41,246 nt of DNA from a virus. The DNA lies in the IMG/VR virus record IMGVR_UViG_3300006615_000042, positions 745 through 41,990 of that record. One strand, 5' to 3'. The position numbers were made by a program, and so were the translations under genes. Below, in pieces: positions 32,965 to 40,320 of this stretch. The notes below the pieces were generated by a model. It ran no database searches. It was not told the DNA's origin and was given only the letters and a program-made list of their open reading frames with translations. Position 1 is the stretch's first letter; every line of letters starts with the position of its first letter.

Positions 32965-33112
32965 CCAAGGTATCTTGAAGTTCATCAAGTAGGTGAACCA
33001 AGCCCCATACTATGTGTTCGGTGTCCTCTTCCCACGCTTTCTCAACGAGCCACTGCTTCTGTTGTTTGAGCAGCGGTAAATCAATACGCTGCATAATTTC
33101 ATCTATTTTCAT
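32951..33112 (-). CDS. Small helical protein (53 aa)
   Basis: Starts at ATG 33112, with GGAGTGAGAGAA ahead that includes the stop of the ligase-like gene. The peptide is almost entirely helical: KIDEIMQRIDLPLLKQQKQW then LVEKAWEEDTEHIVWGLVHL and LDELQDTLEVEA, with Leu/Trp spacing suited to a helical bundle or coiled coil. Its stop overlaps the next gene. The function is unknown. Confidence 0.6.
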   Translation of the reverse strand: MKIDEIMQRIDLPLLKQQKQWLVEKAWEEDTEHIVWGLVHLLDELQDTLEVEA

Positions 33113-33117
33113 TTCTC

Positions 33118-34584
33118 TCACTCCGCTAATTCTATCAAATCTGTTAATTGCGATGTATCACTGTAACCCAGTGTATCATCTGCATATAGTATGTTCAAGT
33201 GTGTGGCTTTCATCTTATCAAGATCGAAGCCGGTTACTTCGGCTACTACAACCAAACCATATTCGTCTATAGGCATCCAAGATTTCCCCGCAAGCACCCC
33301 CTGTTGGCCCAGCCTCGTTCTTATGTGTTGGGCTACATCAGTCGGAACCTTGCTCTCGCCTACCTCAAATGTCTCATAACCATCTAATACAGACAGGCGC
33401 AGGATTGTATCGAACTCCTCATCCTTACGAATTGCACTTACTAAGAAGTGTATGTGGAACGCTTGCTGAATCACAACCCATCCGTTGCTATCACGCATCT
33501 CCACTGGGCCGGACTTAACTAGGCGCAGTCTTTCCCTGCCGTCTAGTTGATTTAACAAAGAGCCAATGTCCGACCCACTCTCTATCAGAATACCACCATC
33601 AACTGGTACATTTGATTCTAAACTATTCGCCATAGAAATTCGTTCGGCCCTATTTAGTTTGTAAACACTCCAGTCCTCACCAATTGAGTAGGCATCAGTT
33701 ATCTTGGTGATTTTATCACCGGACATCTCTACTTCAAGGATGGCCTCGACTTGGAATGGCAAGTCGAATGTGTGTATCTTACCCACCACTTGTCTATCCC
33801 TAGAGTAAACTACTCCTCTGAAAGAACCCTTTGGGAACTCAGTGATGTGTAAGTATCTCCTTGAGCCTTTCATCACATCTGCATACACACCGGATGGTGC
33901 TACCATCGATGTCCATGCTTGGAAGATAGGTGCCACGAATGGCTGTCCCGGCTGAAGGAACAGTTCATTGTTAGGTGTGACTAACTCCTTGTGCAAGATC
34001 TTGATTGCCACTTCTTGAGGACTCATGGTCGTCAGTAGGTGGCGAATGCTTTGTAGATTGGTTATGCCGTTCGACTCAGGTAGATACGAGAGCATCTGCA
34101 AGAATCTGTCAATAGGCATAGGTTCCTGTTCACCCATTGCCCTAGACCAAAACAGCAGTGCTTCGTCCTCGTTCATGTTCTGAGCCATAGACAGCACACC
34201 CTCATCCTTGATGCGGTGCATTGCCATTAGTGCCTGCTTGATTGTCCAGCCTTCGCCTCCTATCTCAGAGGACTCGGTTGCCAAGAATGGCACGATTGGT
34301 TTACCTGTCATAACTGTGTTCCAGTGTATGGGTGATATGCCCAACTCTGTACACACATTGTCTCTGACCCAAAGCACTGAAACAAACTGCTGTTCGTACT
34401 TAGAATACTTGGAGTAGAATATATCGATGACATCTTCAATCACTTCGACTCTCTCACTGAGTCGCTGCTTCAATGCTTTGATTGATATTTTGAAGGCTTC
34501 CGATCTTGATTCGGTTTCACGCCTCCATCTTGTATAGGACTCTTTGAGTCTGCGTGACAACATTGCTGCTTCAGCCAGTAGCAT
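33118..34584 (-). CDS. Divergent ATP-dependent DNA ligase-like protein
   Basis: A 488-residue protein whose layout follows archaeal DNA ligases. The N-terminal helical part has ALLFWSRAMGEQEP then SIRHLLTTMSPQEVAIKIL (about 142-197), like the DNA-binding domain. PGQPFVAPIFQAW (212-224) is like the segment before the catalytic Lys. VMKGSRRYLH (237-246) aligns with K-x-D-G-x-R of motif I, VVYSRDR (258-264) with the SR motif, AILEVEM (281-287) with the DGE motif, DAYSIGEDWSVYKLNRAER (297-315) with the post-motif III region, and 385-450 with the OB domain (ILRLSVLDGYETFEVGE). In this alignment Val stands for the adenylated Lys and Lys for the Asp; NGWVVIQQ (368-374) aligns with EGxVxK of motif IV. 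It may be inactive or use a shifted Lys. The alignment is by eye; another function is possible. Confidence 0.5.
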   Translation of the reverse strand: MLLAEAAMLSRRLKESYTRWRRETESRSEAFKISIKALKQRLSERVEVIEDVIDIFYSKYSKYEQQFVSVLWVRDNVCTELGISPIHWNTVMTGKPIVPFLATESSEIGGEGWTIKQALMAMHRIKDEGVLSMAQNMNEDEALLFWSRAMGEQEPMPIDRFLQMLSYLPESNGITNLQSIRHLLTTMSPQEVAIKILHKELVTPNNELFLQPGQPFVAPIFQAWTSMVAPSGVYADVMKGSRRYLHITEFPKGSFRGVVYSRDRQVVGKIHTFDLPFQVEAILEVEMSGDKITKITDAYSIGEDWSVYKLNRAERISMANSLESNVPVDGGILIESGSDIGSLLNQLDGRERLRLVKSGPVEMRDSNGWVVIQQAFHIHFLVSAIRKDEEFDTILRLSVLDGYETFEVGESKVPTDVAQHIRTRLGQQGVLAGKSWMPIDEYGLVVVAEVTGFDLDKMKATHLNILYADDTLGYSDTSQLTDLIELAE

Positions 34585-34963
34585 CTCCCTGCTCCTCCTT
34601 TTTTCTTAAATAACGCTCACGCCTTTTTGCTTTCACTTCAGGGCGTTGATTATATCTGCGAAGATATTCATTCCTTTTCTTCCTCTGCGCAGCAGTCATT
34701 TTCTTCTTTTTAGCATAGGTTTTGCGAGCAGCCTTGTTCCTTCGCTCTTTTACTTCAGGGCGATGGTAGTATTCACGCTCATATTCTCGTCTACGCTCTT
34801 TTACTTCGGGGCGACTAAGATACTCACGCTGATATTCAGCACTACAAGAACGACAATAGGGTCTCCAAGTTTTAAGTCCCTTTTTATTTCTATCACGATA
34901 ATTTTTGATTTCACTTGGGTAAAATTCCTTAACATCATTTTCGTTACATATTGGACATTCCAT
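34571..34963 (-). CDS. Zinc-finger protein with basic RPEVK repeats
   Basis: 130 residues. The N-terminus MECPICNENDVKEFYPSEIK, then CRSCSAEYQREY near 37-48, makes a CxxC/CxxC zinc domain of the kind frequent in marine phage proteins. The rest is highly basic and helical, with three units of the form Y-x-x-RPEVK-x-RR (SRPEVKERR, HRPEVKERR, NQRPEVKAKRR) separated by Lys/Arg-rich linkers. This suggests nucleic-acid binding. It overlaps the previous gene by 20 bases and the ligase-like gene by 14 bases; AGGAGAGGGAAAGCG precedes its ATG. A role linked to the ligase-like protein is only suggested by the overlap. Confidence 0.65.
   Translation of the reverse strand: MECPICNENDVKEFYPSEIKNYRDRNKKGLKTWRPYCRSCSAEYQREYLSRPEVKERRREYEREYYHRPEVKERRNKAARKTYAKKKKMTAAQRKKRNEYLRRYNQRPEVKAKRRERYLRKKEEQGDATG
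34627..34815 (-). repeat. Coding repeats for RPEVK units
   Basis: On the plus strand, CGCTCTTTTACTTCAGGGCG near 34743 and CGCTCTTTTACTTCGGGGCG near 34794 are 19/20 identical and 51 bases apart. A weaker third copy, GCTTTCACTTCAGGGCG, lies near 34629. They encode the RPEVK-x-RR units. Confidence 0.7.
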
Positions 34964-35228
34964 CGCTTTCCCTCTCCTCTTGCAAATGCTCTACAAGTTT
35001 AGACAGTGCCTTGCTCAGGGACACTGCGTCTTCCAAGGAAAGGCGAATACCCTCCCTTGTAAAACCACCTGTTACATTGTTGCGTAGTCTGATGTCCACT
35101 TGTGGACCGCTCGGTGGGTAGACTTTGGTAAGCACTGTCTCCTTCTTACCTTTGTGGCGCTTGCTCGTAGCAGGTTTGCGCCATACGATGTACTGCGGGT
35201 ATGCTTTACCAATGTCTACCTCACTCAT
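34944..35228 (-). CDS. Small protein with PC4-like C-terminal half
   Basis: 94 residues. GPQVDIRLRNNVTGGFTREG then IRLSLEDAVSLSKALSKLVE (about 46-82) follows the outline of the PC4/p15 ssDNA-binding fold: a VDIR strand, a variable loop, a GIxL strand and a closing amphipathic helix. The N-terminal half is basic (RKPATSKRHKGKKE), as in PC4-like proteins. The similarity is modest and the family's conserved W and PTxKG residues are not all present. The gene overlaps its neighbours on both sides. The alternative is an unrelated small basic protein. Confidence 0.5.
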   Translation of the reverse strand: MSEVDIGKAYPQYIVWRKPATSKRHKGKKETVLTKVYPPSGPQVDIRLRNNVTGGFTREGIRLSLEDAVSLSKALSKLVEHLQEERESDGMSNM

Positions 35229-35467
35229 TCTGACTCACTCCCAACATATTTACCTTCATCTACCATCTGCGCAACACAAGTTTCCTCCCATGAATCACCA
35301 TGTAAAGTAACCTCCATCACTCTTATGTCAACTCCATCTCCTCTATCTAAATCAATTCTAATGCAGTCATTATACCACTCCATCGCTTCTTCTAATGTAT
35401 GGAAATCTGTCCGACTTGACATTCTATCATATTTCAAGTGAAATGTTTCTACAGAATAAAATCTCAT
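35225..35467 (-). CDS. Uncharacterised small acidic protein
   Basis: 80 residues beginning MRFYSVETFHLKYD, with a strand-helix-strand layout: TLEEAMEWYNDCIRID is a helix and VDIRVMEVTLHGDSW strands. It ends GSESE. AAGGAGGAATGAAGA before the ATG is a strong ribosome-binding site. No family recognised. Confidence 0.6.
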   Translation of the reverse strand: MRFYSVETFHLKYDRMSSRTDFHTLEEAMEWYNDCIRIDLDRGDGVDIRVMEVTLHGDSWEETCVAQMVDEGKYVGSESE

Positions 35468-35481
35468 TCTTCATTCCTCCT
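35464..35481. repeat. 18-bp junction repeat, copy 1
   Basis: TCATTCTTCATTCCTCCT, identical to 40738-40755; on the minus strand it reads AGGAGGAATGAAGAATGA and holds ribosome-binding site and start of the 80-residue gene. It does not contain the stop of the gene before it in this copy. Confidence 0.8.
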
Positions 35482-35734
35482 TATAATTCTCTAAGCATCC
35501 ACAGTCATTGTCTATGTTACAAATATAATCTGCCGTACCTACATGGTCTAAGCAATTCCTGTAAGATATTTCTAAGTAAGAGTGACAAGTGTTGAAGTTC
35601 CTACCTTCCGGTGCAAAGATTTCCCACTTTGCATCACATTCGTCATATCTGTCTCCCATGTAATGTGCATGACTATCCCATAGTGGGACAATCTCATACA
35701 CTCCGTGGTCTGTTTCTATGTAATGTGTTTTCAT
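35471..35734 (-). CDS. Uncharacterised Cys/His-containing protein
   Basis: 87 residues from ATG 35734, chosen because GGAGGAATGAAT lies ahead; earlier in-frame starts lie inside or too close to the previous gene. HYIETDHGVYEIVPLWDSHA suggests strands; later Cys residues (YDECDAK, NTCHSY, RNCLDH, YICNIDNDCGCLEN) could bind metal but the spacing fits no known finger. It ends NYKEE. The function is unknown. Confidence 0.55.
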   Translation of the reverse strand: MKTHYIETDHGVYEIVPLWDSHAHYMGDRYDECDAKWEIFAPEGRNFNTCHSYLEISYRNCLDHVGTADYICNIDNDCGCLENYKEE

Positions 35735-35736
35735 AT

Positions 35737-36006
35737 TCATTCCTCCGCTAGTGTCCATAAGTTGACACGCCACTCGTCTTGTTCTTGTTTTACAAATCGT
35801 TTATCTTGTCTAAACCACTGACTAACTGCACCATTAGAAATCTCTCTAAAATACCTGTTACTTGGCTTGCGACCATTTTTTAATTTCCTAGTTAATGCTC
35901 TAGCAGCAACTTTGTCGATAATTACACTAACTGGTAATGCTCGATTTGATTCTTTCAATACCTGCTCTGCTAAGTTTGCAAACTGCACTTTTACTTTTTT
36001 ACTCAT
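35737..36006 (-). CDS. Winged-helix protein, HARE-HTH-like
   Basis: 89 residues. ANLAEQVLKESNRALPVSVI begins a pattern resembling HARE-HTH and RNA polymerase delta domains (helix A, then residues before the first helix turn). SNRYFREISNGAVSQWFRQD is a probable recognition helix region, KRFVKQEQDEWRVNLWTLAE the wing, ending like a winged helix. It resembles the protein at 22070-22351. It starts with AGGAGGAATAAAT ahead. A viral transcription or replication regulator is plausible, but no target site can be named. Confidence 0.6.
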   Translation of the reverse strand: MSKKVKVQFANLAEQVLKESNRALPVSVIIDKVAARALTRKLKNGRKPSNRYFREISNGAVSQWFRQDKRFVKQEQDEWRVNLWTLAEE

Positions 36007-36008
36007 AT

Positions 36009-36191
36009 TTATTCCTCCTCGTATGGCACCATAAGTACTAACACTTCAGGCATTTGTACTTCAAACTTAGTGCCGAAGTCGCTGATGACTGGGTAACACT
36101 TGTCCCAATCTATGTTATTCTCTACGCACCAGTTAATCCAACCAGTTGTTACTAACATCTTCAAATCTTGCTTGGCTTCCTCTAAACTCAT
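36009..36191 (-). CDS. Uncharacterised small protein (60 aa)
   Basis: Starts at ATG 36191 overlapping the previous stop (ATGA). LEEAKQDLKMLVTTGWINWC is helical, VQMPEVLVLMVPYEEE a final strand with an acidic end. No family recognised. Confidence 0.55.
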   Translation of the reverse strand: MSLEEAKQDLKMLVTTGWINWCVENNIDWDKCYPVISDFGTKFEVQMPEVLVLMVPYEEE

Positions 36192-36916
36192 TCTTCTTCA
36201 CTCTCCAATTCTTTGAAACTAACTACGGCTCCTCTGACATGAGGTGGTAACAGTGCACCACTAAATGGACAGAAGGATCCCGTGACTACTATTTCCGAAT
36301 TACCTTTACCGGAATCCATCACTTTGATAATAGTCATCCTATCTAAAGCCACTAGTTGCGCTTTAGGTGTTCTGTAAGACATCATAATGTCGTCACCGGC
36401 AAGCATAGCATACTCTAAAGGTTCCATGGAAATCATAGTGTCACATATAGGACAAGTAATGTTTACTGCCCATACTTCTACATCTTGTACTGTGCCATCT
36501 TCATCTTCCATTTTTTCTTGAGTAACTAATACCCACTCTGCTCTATCTAATGAGAATGCTGAAAGTAAGCAACCGCAGTCAGGTGTTTGGCACTTCCATG
36601 TGGACTGTGCTATTTCCTGTCGCTTCATCTGCTCTTTCATGTACTGCTGTTGTGGTGACAGGTTTTCAGAAGGAGTGATCTGTACATTGTCCTCCTTTAC
36701 CTGCCAACCAGTTTTAGCCATTAGTATTCCCAATCGAACACGAGACTGTGCTGACTCCGTGTTGTCTTGTTGTACCATCAATTCAACTTCTCTGTCACTA
36801 ATTTTCATGTATGTCAAGCCATGCCCTGCTGGCTCCCATAAGGCACCAATTGCTAGACCACTTAACAACATCTCTATCTGTTCTTCCGGTGTTTTTTCAT
36901 GCTTCGTAGATTTCAT
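36188..36916 (-). CDS. Uncharacterised zinc-binding protein (242 aa)
   Basis: The ATG at 36916 is preferred, with GAGGGATAACA ahead; an in-frame start at 36931 would add five residues. The N-terminal 75 residues are mixed (TPEEQIEMLLSGLAIGALWE). In the centre KCQTPDCGCLLSAF (about 108-121) and ITCPICDTM (about 152-160) are two CxxC-type halves with an EVWAVN strand between, forming a zinc ribbon. The C-terminal part has SFCPFSGALLPPHVRGAV and ends ESEEE. No enzymatic motif is evident. It overlaps its neighbours on both sides. The role is unknown. Confidence 0.6.
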   Translation of the reverse strand: MKSTKHEKTPEEQIEMLLSGLAIGALWEPAGHGLTYMKISDREVELMVQQDNTESAQSRVRLGILMAKTGWQVKEDNVQITPSENLSPQQQYMKEQMKRQEIAQSTWKCQTPDCGCLLSAFSLDRAEWVLVTQEKMEDEDGTVQDVEVWAVNITCPICDTMISMEPLEYAMLAGDDIMMSYRTPKAQLVALDRMTIIKVMDSGKGNSEIVVTGSFCPFSGALLPPHVRGAVVSFKELESEEE

Positions 36917-37220
36917 TGTTATCCCTCTCATCTGTCATCCATACCATTTTGTTACAGCAGTGCGCTGGGTATATCTTAGTATATTCTGTGACTAGTATAA
37001 TTCCCGGTGCTGGTTCTGTACCACAAGCAGGGCACATCTCTAACCAACCCTTGGCATCAGTAATCATCAGTACTTCTTGCCTCTTGGGGTCCATGTCTAA
37101 TCGAACATTATCCGGTATAGGTACATGGTTACCTAGTAATGGCATTTCTTTACCGTCCCAATGCCACACACCTTCTTCGTCTATATCTGTTGCTTGTATT
37201 ATTACATCATCATTTGTCAT
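36897..37220 (-). CDS. Small zinc-binding protein (107 aa)
   Basis: The ATG follows GAGGTGTAAAT. The N-terminal half is strand-like (DVIIQATDIDEEGVWHWDGK), and LEMCPACGTEPAPGII with AHCCNKMVWM gives a CxxC and a CC pair for one zinc site. It ends NNEIYEA and overlaps the following gene by 20 bases. The function is unknown. Confidence 0.55.
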   Translation of the reverse strand: MTNDDVIIQATDIDEEGVWHWDGKEMPLLGNHVPIPDNVRLDMDPKRQEVLMITDAKGWLEMCPACGTEPAPGIILVTEYTKIYPAHCCNKMVWMTDERDNNEIYEA

Positions 37221-37222
37221 AT

Positions 37223-37480
37223 TTACACCTCATGTATTAGTATTAATTTTCTATTTACTTTCTTCATCTCGTCTTGTATTTCACGGACTGCACTCGCCAG
37301 TAATTCTGAAGAAGACAATTCATTAGCCAATGATTCTATCTCCCTAATCAGCCTTGTGTTAGTTTCTTTCAGGTCCGCTACTTCTTCTGACATCTTGTCT
37401 ATAACTTCAGTAGTTAATTCTAACAAGTTCTCTACTTCATCTAAATTCTCTTCCAATTCTTTTATTTTCTTATCATACAT
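37223..37480 (-). CDS. Coiled-coil protein after the SNF2 helicase
   Basis: 85 residues from ATG 37480; GAGGTGATGAGTG stands ahead of it, with a GTG three bases earlier as an alternative. The sequence is a near-continuous coiled coil: ELEENLDEVENLLELTTEVI then DKMSEEVADLKETNTRLIREIESLANELSS can be read in heptads with Leu/Ile/Val at a and d. It overlaps the helicase end by 8 bases, so it may bind or regulate the helicase; this is inference. Confidence 0.65.
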   Translation of the reverse strand: MYDKKIKELEENLDEVENLLELTTEVIDKMSEEVADLKETNTRLIREIESLANELSSSELLASAVREIQDEMKKVNRKLILIHEV

Positions 37481-39461
37481 CACTCATCACCTCTTCCCAT
37501 TTCCAATCTCTATCTGCTTTCATCTTCTTCACTAACTCCTTTACTAGACTCTTCCTCTCCTCAACATCTCCTCCGTCAAGTACGGCTTTAACAACCTGTC
37601 GCTTTTGTTCGACTACTCGATCGAAGTGCTCATCAATAGTATTCATACAAGACAGGTACACCGAATGGACACTATTACTTTCTTGTCCGATACGATGCAC
37701 TCTAGCCTCGGCCTGCTCTTCATCCGAAGGCACCCATTCTCTCTCTATGAACAGCACAGTGTCAGCCTTAGTCAGAGTTAATCCTTCCTTGGCCGCTATA
37801 GTATTACACAGTAGTACATCGATTGCCCCTTCTTGGAAGGTGTTGACAATTTCCTGTCTAATTTTAGGTGCTGTTTCTCCCGTAATACTGGCTGTTTTGT
37901 ATTCCCTTTCTAAGCCTAACTGTATTCCTTTGATTACATCCTTATGATGTGCGAATACAATGATAGGCTTACCTGTACTTGAGTTGTATTCTCTAACCCA
38001 ATCACAAGCATATGGTATCTTGATAGTGCCACACTTGTGCCTCAAGTCACTCAGCATGTTCAGCATAGTGCCCGGAGGAATAGGTTCACCGTTGAGATAG
38101 CATTCATTCAAGCGCTGCTCCCACTCATCCTGCGCCACATCATACATGTCACGCTGGTCTGCTGTAAGTCGAATAGGTAAGAACTGCCTAGTCTTTGGGG
38201 GCAGGTCAGGTAACACCTCACTCTTGAGCCTACGAATACAAACATCACGGGTTCGCTCATTTAACTCTCTAGTGTTTGAAGCACCATCAAAGTTCCAACC
38301 AAACCCATTATGGAATGGATCGCAATAACTCTGCAAGAAGTTCCACTCAGATGAAAACTCATCCGGCCTCAGTAGATTCAAGATGTTGAAGAACTCCTTG
38401 GGTCTACTGGCTATGGCTGTACCACTTAGTGCAACCACTTTAGGACAGAACCTAGCCAGCGTCATAGTAGCAACTGTGCGCTTGGCCTTCTTGTTTTTCA
38501 GATAGTGGGCTTCGTCGATAATAGTCAACCTCGGATTCATTTTGAGTAATTCGTCCAACTTCTTACCCATCAAATCGTAATTAATAATGTAAAAATCTGC
38601 ATTAGTTAGTTCTACTTTACCACTGTCGATTACCTGCACCGTTTCACCCGGTAACCACTTGAAGATTTCTTTCTGCCAGTTGTACTTTACATTCGCTGGG
38701 CAAATAACTAACGCTGGTCGCTCTCTATGTAAAGCAGCATACCCTAAAGCCTGTATCGTTTTACCAATACCCATCTCATCGCCAATCAAACAGCGCCCAT
38801 TGCTGGCTTCAGCAAATGCTACTCCCACTTTCTGAAAGGGGTACAGTTCTAAGTGAGGAGGTATTCTAACTTCTAATCTCCTATCCAAATCCTTTAGTTC
38901 CTCATTAGATAATTCAGCAGCACTACTCATTTCGACTCGCTTGATGCTATCCCATACATCGTGCACCGCTGCATCACAGTTTAGAATAGCCTCTGCTAAA
39001 GGAGGGTATAGTTCTTTCATAACCCCATACAATATCTTACCCTGTGCTAAAGGAATACTCCAGCACTTTGCAAGTGGCTCAAACTTGCGACCATCGATTG
39101 AGCGGATAGCAAGTCTAACCTTCTCTCGTAAATCTGTGTCCTTAATGTAAGGCCAGTGTACTTTGAGTCTAGTACCGACTTCTTCTACCCAGCAATCGTT
39201 AGGGTTCTTTTGGTCCCTTGGGTGTATGTTTGCACGATTGTACAACTCTTCACCATCAAGACCAAAGTCCACCAGTGCCTCCGCTGCAATGAGTATTGTG
39301 TTACGATTATCTTGTATACTCCAAACCTTTTGCTCACCGTCCCATTTAACACCGGGAAAGCCAATCCTTGTTTTCAAAGCGTCATTAAGATCGGGATTGT
39401 ACGGGTACTTCATACCAATTCGCTTGCCATATTTATCACTGTAATCAATTAGTTCCACCAT
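37473..39461 (-). CDS. SNF2-family helicase, SMARCAL1/HARP-like
   Basis: A 662-residue DEAD/H-box ATPase acting on branched DNA, of the type that anneals or remodels forks. Two tandem N-terminal repeats, GMKYPYNPDLNDALKTRI...VKWDGEQKVWSI (16-49) and LKVHWPYIKDTDLREKVRLA...FEPLAKCWSI (99-136), look like HARP-type domains. The motor has GDEMGIGKT (motif I, 227-235), DEAH (motif II, 316-319), ALSGT (motif III, 344-348) and EARVHRIGQ (motif VI, 585-593). It resembles SMARCAL1 and phage SNF2 proteins and lacks the long insertions of chromatin remodelers. The ATG overlaps the previous gene by 17 bases. It is not a typical replicative helicase; fork restart or recombination is the likely role. Confidence 0.92.
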   Translation of the reverse strand: MVELIDYSDKYGKRIGMKYPYNPDLNDALKTRIGFPGVKWDGEQKVWSIQDNRNTILIAAEALVDFGLDGEELYNRANIHPRDQKNPNDCWVEEVGTRLKVHWPYIKDTDLREKVRLAIRSIDGRKFEPLAKCWSIPLAQGKILYGVMKELYPPLAEAILNCDAAVHDVWDSIKRVEMSSAAELSNEELKDLDRRLEVRIPPHLELYPFQKVGVAFAEASNGRCLIGDEMGIGKTIQALGYAALHRERPALVICPANVKYNWQKEIFKWLPGETVQVIDSGKVELTNADFYIINYDLMGKKLDELLKMNPRLTIIDEAHYLKNKKAKRTVATMTLARFCPKVVALSGTAIASRPKEFFNILNLLRPDEFSSEWNFLQSYCDPFHNGFGWNFDGASNTRELNERTRDVCIRRLKSEVLPDLPPKTRQFLPIRLTADQRDMYDVAQDEWEQRLNECYLNGEPIPPGTMLNMLSDLRHKCGTIKIPYACDWVREYNSSTGKPIIVFAHHKDVIKGIQLGLEREYKTASITGETAPKIRQEIVNTFQEGAIDVLLCNTIAAKEGLTLTKADTVLFIEREWVPSDEEQAEARVHRIGQESNSVHSVYLSCMNTIDEHFDRVVEQKRQVVKAVLDGGDVEERKSLVKELVKKMKADRDWKWEEVMSDV

Positions 39462-39903
39462 CGTATCGCCTCTGCACTCTCTCCATTATATCACTTGGGA
39501 CTTTGTTAGGTTTGGTTTCATAGGGATTGTCTACACTAGGTTCCGCAGGGTCAAACCCGTATGGTTCAGTGGCTTCCTCTACGGGTTCCTCTTCAGGGAC
39601 CTCAACATCAATCTCATTCAAGCCCAAAGATTCCAATGCACCAAACTTCTCTTTATCTTCAGGCATCTCTAGTGAAATGTTCTCAAACAGTTCTGTTTCT
39701 GCTCCGCACACACTACACCTCACTGCCATCTGAAGTATCTCGTGAAACTCCTGCTGCTCTAAGTGCAACTCAAAGGTGTGTCCGTGTTGCAAACACTTCT
39801 GTAGATTCTTCATAGTCTGTAAGCCAGCCTGCGCTACCTTGGCCTGCTCCTGTATCTTTCTTGCCTCTTCTTCTAGTACTTCTCTGTTCATGTTGTAACC
39901 CAT
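39445..39903 (-). CDS. Small protein with CxxC and long acidic tail
   Basis: 152 residues from ATG 39903; in-frame GTG and ATG codons just upstream add up to five residues and the site choice is uncertain. The N-terminal 45 residues form an amphipathic coiled coil (EEEARKIQEQAKVAQAGLQT). VRCSVCGAETELF has a single CxxC. The region after residue 90 is acidic and Pro/Glu-rich (EIDVEVPEEEPVEEATEPYG). No family is recognised. Overlap with the helicase gene is 17 bases. Confidence 0.55.
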   Translation of the reverse strand: MGYNMNREVLEEEARKIQEQAKVAQAGLQTMKNLQKCLQHGHTFELHLEQQEFHEILQMAVRCSVCGAETELFENISLEMPEDKEKFGALESLGLNEIDVEVPEEEPVEEATEPYGFDPAEPSVDNPYETKPNKVPSDIMERVQRRYDGGTN

Positions 39904-39905
39904 AT

Positions 39906-40094
39906 TCATACCCCGCACTTGTTACAAATCCACCAACCTATTCGATTGATTTCTTCTACTGTATATTCTTCTTCAAAGTTATATCCACCTTCGCAATTAA
40001 GCACATTCAATAGGTGTACTGTGTTGTGAAAGCCATCTTCTAAAACTGTGTACAGTGCTGCCTTTTCTTTCTTCGTTAATCTAATTCCTTTCAT
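39906..40094 (-). CDS. Uncharacterised small protein (62 aa)
   Basis: ATG at 40094 with GGAGGAATCAGT ahead, starting inside the end of the preceding gene by 14 bases. LTKKEKAALYTVLEDGFHNT begins with a helix pair and the C-terminus is WWICNKCGV with a single CxxC, so zinc binding would need a partner. No family recognised. Confidence 0.5.
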   Translation of the reverse strand: MKGIRLTKKEKAALYTVLEDGFHNTVHLLNVLNCEGGYNFEEEYTVEEINRIGWWICNKCGV

Positions 40095-40320
40095 ACTGAT
40101 TCCTCCAGTGTGCAAAGAACTCCCTATTCCTTTTGTTAGTTTCTTCTCTGACCTTACGGCGGAGTTCTAAATACTCGTAAAGTCTTTCTCGATCTTCGCC
40201 TACTAATTCCTTGTGACTGTCAGTCATGTGACCGCAATTCTCACATTGTAAAAACATTAAATCATACGACATCACATGGCACTCTTCGCACCTCATTATG
40301 TAGTTCGGATTGACGCTCAT
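40081..40320 (-). CDS. Zinc-ribbon protein with helical tail (79 aa)
   Basis: Residues 8-31 hold MRCEECHVMSYDLMFLQCEN followed by CGH: two CxxC pairs of a zinc ribbon. After it comes a long basic helix (EDRERLYEYLELRRKVREET). It overlaps the previous and next genes. Nucleic-acid binding is plausible; the function is unknown. Confidence 0.6.
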   Translation of the reverse strand: MSVNPNYIMRCEECHVMSYDLMFLQCENCGHMTDSHKELVGEDRERLYEYLELRRKVREETNKRNREFFAHWRNQYERN

